A stretch of 16,544 bases of DNA, taken from Stereocaulon alpinum. Taxonomy: Eukaryota; Ascomycota; Lecanoromycetes; Lecanorales; Stereocaulaceae. The notes beneath the pieces are model-generated. The model made no database searches. It was not told the DNA's origin and was given only the letters and a program-made list of their open reading frames with translations. Location of the stretch: positions 1-16,544 of the forward strand of contig JAEUBA010000251.1 in NCBI GenBank assembly GCA_018257865.1. The letters are read 5' to 3'. Below are positions 11,530 through 16,544 of the stretch, piece by piece; the stretch's first letter is position 1; each line of letters opens with the position of its first letter. The translations under genes were made by a program, and so were the position numbers.

Positions 11530-11775
11530 GGAAGAAAAGGTATAAGAGGAGGAAGGGGATACTATAGAAGAGGATAAGGAGAAGGTATTAAAGATTAATA
11601 AGGCCTATAATAGTAAGGTTCTAAAGTTATATAATATTAAGATAGTTAGGGTAGTAGTAGATAGAGTAGCTACTAAAGATTTAGAGGTATTAGAATAGTA
11701 GGATTATAATTAGATATAAGTACTTTAATCTCTACCTTATTATTTTCCTACTACTAAATACTACCTTAGCCTTAT
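11530..11775 (+). pseudogene. Copy B ghost ORF, acidic linker region
   Basis: After the frame change at about 11370-11530, the frame with remainder 2 aligns with copy A 5430-5650. It has an acidic Glu/Lys-rich stretch at 11534-11590, then a match to the A words around VATKD (near 11665-11680). Homology with A ends around TACTACCTTAGCC (about 11759-11772). This shows that the main frame survived past an indel in the low-constraint linker. Confidence 0.5.
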
Positions 11776-12407
11776 ATAATATATCCTATACTAACTAAGT
11801 TAAACTAACCTAAATCTAAGCTACGCGTTATATAATATACTTATTATACTACTACCTCTTAATTAAAGGTAACTTAAAGGCGCTAGGAGGGCTAAAAAGA
11901 TTAAGAGAGGCTCTACTAATACTTAGAGAGATAAGCGAGATAATATCTATCCTTATTATAGATTATAGTAGTTATTAGGCGCCTTAGAGAACTTTTTCTA
12001 TTTAGTCTACTTTTTTAAAAAGATTAGGTACCCTTCTAAATAATCCTATAATATACTACCTATATAGGAACCGTATATAGCTGAGACTATTTTATAATAG
12101 TACTATATATAGAATATATAGATTATATAGCCTAGTATATAAAAGATCTAACTAGAAATATACTAATAGCGAGTACTCTACTCTAGAATTATAATTTAAT
12201 TTATAGAGTAGATCTTAACTTACCTTATTCTCTCTAAAAGATTCTATAAACCTAAGATTAAAAATAACCTTAGTATAGTAATAGAATATTATTATTAGGT
12301 AATAAAATAGTATTAAGAATAGATAGTATAGCGCTATCTATAGTTAGCTATTAAATATAAATTAGCTTAGGTTTACTCTCTTAGAAGCTAAAGAGGCGGA
12401 ATAGTAT
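11776..12407 (+). other. Copy B-specific segment without counterpart in copy A
   Basis: About 630 bp that does not align by eye with copy A (which has unrelated sequence at 5690-6110). It shows the same CpA depletion. No frame stands out and no repeat or motif was recognised. It may be a diverged variable domain of the same protein or a small nested insertion. Confidence 0.4.
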
Positions 12408-12830
12408 AATCTATTATACTAAGTATCTCCTATCTTCGAAGTTAAAGGTATAGAGTAGTAATAATATATATCTCTCTACTAATTAATAGGATTTTAGTTA
12501 TCTATATATTAAGAAAATTAAGAAAAGCGCAGCCTTTAAAACTAAGGTAGCGAAAAAAGGTTTTATTCTTATTATTATACTAGCTAATAATTAGGTTTAA
12601 AGTATTAGTAGGCTCTCTAATACTATCTATAACTACTACTCTAAAAGTATTAATCTATTATACTAAGTATCTCCTACCTTCGAAGTTAAAGGTATAGAGT
12701 AGTAATAATATATATCCCTCTACTAATTAATAGGATATTAGTTATCTATATATTAAAAAAATTAAGAAAAGCGTAGCCTTTTAAACTAGATTAGCGAAGA
12801 AAGGGTTTATTCTAGTTATTATACTAGCTA
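12408..12830. repeat. Duplication with 244-bp offset (two 179-bp units)
   Basis: Unit 1 (12408-12586) and unit 2 (12652-12830) match almost throughout and are separated by 65 bp. Both correspond to one region of copy A (about 6120-6290). The offset is not a multiple of three, so unit 1 and unit 2 sit in different frames; unit 2 is in frame with the downstream ghost ORF. Unit 1 keeps CA at 12530-12531 where unit 2 has TA (12774-12775). Confidence 0.9.
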
Positions 12831-14090
12831 AGGGAATAGTCTAAAATAATTAATACTTAATATCTAATATTAAAGCTATAGTATATCTATACCTATATAG
12901 GTAGAATATATAATAATATTAATACTACTAAACTTACTAATCTCTCGCTAGAGAGATTAAAGTTAAAAAGAGGGAGGATATAACTATAATAGAAGATAAG
13001 ATTATATTTAAGAAAGTATAAAAAGTAGAGAATATTTATTTTAAGAGACTTAAACTTAAGTATCTTAACTTAGGGGGTAATATTTCTAATAAGCTATAGA
13101 GTTATTATAATATATTTCTATTAGCCTATAAATAGAATATTAGTTATCTATATATTAAGAATAGGATATTATATACTTAAGATATCTTTAGGACTACTAA
13201 TTTAGTATAACTACCTCCCTATAAGATTTATTATATTATATACCCGCCTTTATTAGTATAAAAGATAGCTCTTTACGCTAAGGATTAGAGGATCTAAGAC
13301 GTAGTAAAAGCTGAATATACTAAAGAATACTTAATTACTTATACTACTAGTAAGGAGATACCTACGCTAATAACTACTAACTACTTTAAACGCGTATATA
13401 GACTATATACTATTATTATAGTTATAAGCCTTCTAGGACTCGCTTAGCTTAATAACCTTAGTCTTACTTAGAATAAGCTTAAAGGGGGGGGTTTATATTA
13501 TAGCGGTAAGGGTTACGCAGATTTTATAGAGTTAGCTAGCCTAATATAGAATTAGGCTAAAATACTGCTAGATAATATTTATACTAAATATATTAATAAA
13601 CTCACCGCTAATATACTAAAGTTAGTAAAACTTAAAGAGTTAATTAACTTACTAAGGGAAGATCTCTATAGGTAACTAGAGAAACTAGTTATATTTACTA
13701 GCTCTCCTATTATTATATATATTCTAGTAGTAGTAAGTCTATATCTCCTCCGCTATTCCGCTTTAACCGTATACTAACCTTATTCTAGTAGTTTAAAAAG
13801 TATTTTCTTAGTAAATAGCTACAGTATAGCTTAACTATATATTCTAAGAAGCGAGATAAATTATTTATATAGATATATTAATAAGGAAACTATAATTATT
13901 TTATTCCCCCCTTATCTATACCTCTAGAAGCGTAAATATAGATACGGACTAGATATAGTACTATAAGATTTAATACTTTAGGCAGGTTAATTAGTAGTAA
14001 TAGTAAAGATAGAAGGTATAAATTTAAGGACTAGTTTAAATACTATAAATAGTAGACCCTATTATTTAAATTAAAGAGTATAGAGAAACT
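12640..14090 (+). pseudogene. Copy B ghost ORF, C-terminal part
   Basis: The frame with remainder 2 runs through the second duplication unit and aligns with copy A 6130-7930, except for an unrelated stretch at about 12940-13190. It includes the conserved block 13604-13672, identical to A over 69 bp. Strong words shared with A read as TTSKEIPTL (near 13347-13373) and FTSSPIIIYIL (near 13695-13727), the latter a hydrophobic segment. Intact CA/TG dinucleotides at 13312, 13518, 13566, 13603 and 13822 show pre-mutation bases. Function unknown. Confidence 0.6.
12938..12959. repeat. Perfect hairpin, 9-bp stem and 4-base loop
   Basis: TAATCTCTC (12938-12946) pairs with GAGAGATTA (12951-12959) around GCTA. 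It lies where copies A and B stop matching, so it may mark a rearrangement or insertion junction. No further support. Confidence 0.6.
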
Positions 14091-14634
14091 ATACTATTCG
14101 ACTTAAGATTACTAATATAATATTTATATCTTAGAATTATACTATAAAGACTTAGCTAATACTACCTACTACTTTCCCTAACCTAAATTAGTTATCTCTA
14201 ATAAATTTAAATACTATTGCTACTATAGAGGATATAGTTCCGCTAGCTTAATATATATCTACTAGTAGAGATTCTCTTTATAGGATATCTTATAAACGGA
14301 AGGAGGTATCTAATTATTATTAACTAAGTTAAAGAACTAATTTAATTAGTTAAGCTAATAATATAACTCTATATTATACCTATATAACTTAAGAGCCGGT
14401 AGTAAAGTATATATTATTAATATACTATAGCGAATCTAGTAAGTCCGGCTCCGTATATATTTATTAATAGATACTTAAGTAGGTAGTATCTAAGGTCTTA
14501 AGGTCTTAGGCTAATAGGGTAGAGGCAGTATATACTTATTAAGGATATAAATAAAATAGTAATATTCGTCTTATATAAGGGAATTATAGCTAGAGATATA
14601 GTTATAGTAGTAACTATTCGAAAAGGTAGGAAAA
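14091..14634 (+). pseudogene. Ghost frame downstream of copy B, possible C-terminal extension
   Basis: The frame with remainder 2 stays readable (TAA/TAG only) beyond the end of A-B homology for about 180 codons. It includes IATIEDIVPLA near 14216-14250, a basic YKRKE patch near 14288-14305, and a Ser/Tyr/Asn/Gln-rich tail ending near 14634, just before the palindrome cluster. It may be the true C terminus of the copy B protein or part of another element joined there. In a different frame a Tyr/Cys-rich patch occurs around 14210-14230, so frame choice is uncertain. Confidence 0.35.
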
Positions 14635-14740
14635 TTTCGTTTAACTTAGATAGTTTCGTTTAACTTAGATAGAATTCTATCTAAGTTAGATAGAAGTTAG
14701 TCTAACTTAGTTAAGTTTCTATTTAACTTAGTTAATAAAC
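14635..14740. repeat. Palindrome-rich repeat cluster (possible element terminus)
   Basis: A 19-bp unit (TTTCGTTTAACTTAGATAG) is repeated directly at 14635-14653 and 14654-14672. The second unit runs into a perfect 28-bp palindrome (14661-14688) centred on GAATTC. Further copies of TAACTTAG follow up to about 14735. The cluster separates two ghost ORFs and could be a terminal repeat, inter-element junction or former regulatory array. No target-site duplication was recognised. Confidence 0.8.
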
Positions 14741-14792
14741 TCTAAGCTAATTCGATATTAATTAAAATAATATAATAATAATATACTAAAGA

Positions 14793-15450
14793 AGCCTCCC
14801 CTTTCTAAAAAACTTCGCCTCCTTTCCTAAAGATCTCGCCTATCTAGCTACTTATAGCTAGCTATATTATTATAGATAATACTCCTTAATAACCTTATAC
14901 TACCTTATTACTAGCGAAGACCCTTATATATATTAAATAGATAATAAAAATCTTCTAATAATAGCTAAGATAAAGGTAGAATAAGTAGTAGCTACTAGAA
15001 AAGCTTAGGAGACTAAAGTAAATAAGCGAAAGGTACGCTTTAAACTAAGTAACTTATTCTAAGTATTAATATATTAGTAGATTAAGGCTATTAAAGAAAA
15101 GTAGCTAGGGCCTAAGAGAAGTATTAAAGAGAGTAATAGAGTAGTAGAGCCTAAGAAATATTAAAGATATAATAGTAACCTTAGCGAGGATACCTCTAAA
15201 TAAATATATAAAGAAGAGGTCTCTTTAAAGATAACTAGTATTAATAATATTAATATACTCTCTAATAACCCTATAACTAACCCTATAAAGAAACTAGTAC
15301 CTACTATTATTATAAGTATATAACTTTCCTCTACTCCTATATTTAGTCCGTTAGATAACTTTATATTTAGGAGATAGAAAAGATAGGCTTTTATATAATA
15401 AATTAGACCTCTATTATAAGTATAATTAGTATATAATAATAGATATAACC
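14793..15450 (+). pseudogene. Right-hand ghost ORF, segment 1 (Lys/Arg-rich)
   Basis: The frame at multiples of 3 is readable for about 215 codons with TAA/TAG only. It begins with a Phe/Pro/Leu-rich stretch, then a strongly basic segment at 14973-15140 (words KVE-VVATRKA, VNKRKVRFKL, IKEK-LGPKR, where '-' is a stop), an Asp/Ser/Thr region, and a second basic patch near 15370-15390. The basic, probably helical character would suit a nucleic-acid-binding or coiled-coil part of a transposon protein, but this is inference. No family recognised. Confidence 0.45.
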
Positions 15451-15480
15451 TATTAACTATATAGCGTAAACCGACGTAGC

Positions 15481-16113
15481 CGTTAATATCTAAGATTAAT
15501 ATTATATTATAAAGTAATATAAGTATTACCTAAAAGAAGACTATAAGTTACCTATTAATATTACGCGTATATTTAATATACTAATATAGAAAGAAGGAAA
15601 TAATATAGAACTATACTATAAAATAAGGTCCTTAGGGGAATACTAATACTAGGAACTACTAACGCAGCTTAGTAAATAATAAATTAGAGACGTATATTTA
15701 TTAAATATAGCTAAAATAGCTAATAGTATAGGGATAATAACACCGAATATCTTTATATATAGAGTAGAATAGCTAGCGTACTAGACGATCTACTTAAATA
15801 CCCTAATAAATAATAACCGATAGGTTTAAATATACTAGTAGGAAATATCAAAAATCGAGAGAGAATATAATTAGTAGACGGAAGGATAGATTAATAGTAT
15901 ATATACCTTAATATATAGGTCTTATACTAACTAATTATTATAGTCGGTATAATATAAGTAGCGATAGCTAACCCGCACCGTACTACCTATATAGCGCAAG
16001 CGGCCGAATTCTAGTACTATAACTATAGGATAATTATCTAATCCTAACGATTAAGTTCTATTATCTAAAAGGATATAGCCTAGACTATTATCGACTTCGT
16101 TACCTATACCTAT
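15481..16113 (+). pseudogene. Right-hand ghost ORF, segment 2
   Basis: The readable frame switches to remainder 1 for about 210 codons. It is the best preserved protein-like stretch of the block: SRIASVLDDLLKYPN at 15762-15806, a Gly/Asn-rich turn near 15830-15860, and NPHRTTYIAQAAEF at 15970-16011, where three CA dinucleotides survive, including intact His and Gln codons. The change from segment 1 could be an indel or a spliced intron between about 15400 and 15480; mutation has removed any clear splice site. No domain assigned. Confidence 0.45.
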
Positions 16114-16114
16114 A

Positions 16115-16544
16115 TATATATCTAATATTAAACCTAAAGATAAATATAAGGAGGCGGCTATAGAGGAGGCGGTAGGACTTATCGCTTAGGGTAGTTCTAA
16201 GCGTCGCTAAGCGTAAAGATACTATTCCTTATAGGAATATTAATATATCTTCTATATAATAAAGCCTATATTTATCTCTAAGATTATAAGCGGTAATAAT
16301 ACTAATAGCCTATTACTATAACTAGAATAAGACCTAGTAGCTCTAAGTAACCTTATAATAAGAATATAGAGAGAATAGAAGGCTAAGCTCTAAAGGACGA
16401 AGAGGCCTTAAGTTATTAGTAATCTAAATACCTCTAGTAATATACTAACTCCTAAAGAAGCTTATAAGGTTAATACTCCTAAACCCCTACCTATTTATCT
16501 AATACTATATATTAGCTAATATTTTCGCAGCTTCTAGATAGCCT
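16115..16544 (+). pseudogene. Right-hand ghost ORF, segment 3, near right edge
   Basis: The frame with remainder 2 gives about 140 readable codons: an acidic-basic start (KPKDKYKEAAIEEAVGLI at 16130-16183), a hydrophobic middle, then a Leu/Arg/Lys-rich probable helix near 16320-16395 and a Pro/Asn tail at 16430-16510. A TAA in this frame closes near 16517-16522, but it cannot be told from a mutated Gln codon. Probably the C-terminal continuation of segments 1 and 2 after another frame shift. Confidence 0.4.

Larger units (their letters stand above)
10020..14090 (+). mobile_element. Copy B of the same unidentified element
   Basis: Homologous to copy A (4180-7930) in the same orientation. Relative to A it has a 60-bp segment repeated at 237-bp spacing, a replaced segment at about 11780-12400, a 244-bp-spaced duplication at 12408-12830, and a shorter, unrelated segment at about 12940-13190. 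Several CpA/TpG survive here that are TpA in copy A, so B is slightly less mutated in its 3' third. Element ends are not identifiable. Confidence 0.75.
1..16544. other. Hyper-mutated (RIP-saturated) AT-rich repeat block
   Basis: CpA and TpG are nearly eliminated over the whole window and TpA is correspondingly abundant, while CpG, CpC and CpT remain common (for example runs of seven or eight G). This is the strand-symmetric signature of repeat-induced point mutation, known from filamentous ascomycetes, in which C becomes T mainly in CpA within duplicated DNA. No boundary to normally composed DNA is seen at either edge, so the block is larger than the window. The many in-frame TAA/TAG and missing ATG follow from this. 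A centromeric, subtelomeric or AT-isochore location is possible, but no telomere repeat is present. Confidence is high for the signature and lower for the taxon. Confidence 0.93.

Noticed and set aside
14210..14232. Cys/Tyr-rich patch suggesting a zinc knuckle (retroviral-type CCHC)
   Set aside because: Only one Cys codon is present; spacing of CCHC cannot be established after Cys/His to Tyr changes, and the better frame here is a different one.
1..16544. Open frames without stops in the usual sense (short ATG-less ORFs on both strands)
   Set aside because: Stops are dense in every frame and there is no + strand ATG; any remaining short frames are chance gaps in mutated DNA, so none is called as a functional CDS.
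1..16544. tRNA, rRNA or telomere repeats
   Set aside because: No cloverleaf, conserved rRNA word or TTAGGG array was seen; tRNA promoter boxes need TpG/CpA bases that are missing here.

Overview
The window looks like a transposon-derived, gene-free block from a filamentous ascomycete (Pezizomycotina-type fungus) that has been saturated by repeat-induced point mutation (RIP). CpA and TpG are almost absent on both strands: by eye I find only about three to four dozen in 16.5 kb, where base composition alone would predict many hundreds of each. TpA is correspondingly in large excess. As a result I see no ATG on the + strand and only two on the - strand, and TGA is nearly absent. TAA/TAG fall throughout every frame where Gln or Trp codons would have been. 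No intact protein gene, tRNA, rRNA or CRISPR array is supported.

What remains are 'ghost' reading frames, readable if TAA/TAG are taken as former Gln/Trp codons. Left block (1-4008): a long phase, most likely read on the - strand, which begins at one of the two surviving ATG triplets and runs off the left edge. It contains an in-phase 12-bp minisatellite. Spacer (4009-4260): a pyrimidine-rich stretch with three degenerate ~31-bp repeats. Middle: two diverged copies, in the same orientation, of one large unidentified element. Copy A spans about 4180-7930 with its own tail to 8640, and copy B spans about 10020-14090 with extra 5' coding sequence from about 8941. They share reading frame, short peptide words and a 69-bp identical block, but differ by internal duplications and replaced segments. 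Between them lies a 164-bp tandem duplication (8584-8910). Right block (14635-16544): a palindrome-rich repeat cluster, followed by a third, Lys/Arg-rich set of + strand ghost frames that step through all three frames and run toward the right edge.

The genes do not work together today; all look dead. The layout is that of nested or adjacent multi-copy mobile elements inactivated by genome defence. I could not recognise reverse transcriptase, integrase, helicase or transposase signatures by eye, so no element family is named. The most informative observations are the completeness of CpA loss, the strong sequence context of the few CpA survivors (CAG/GCA), and homologous sites where copy B still has CA/TG and copy A has TA.
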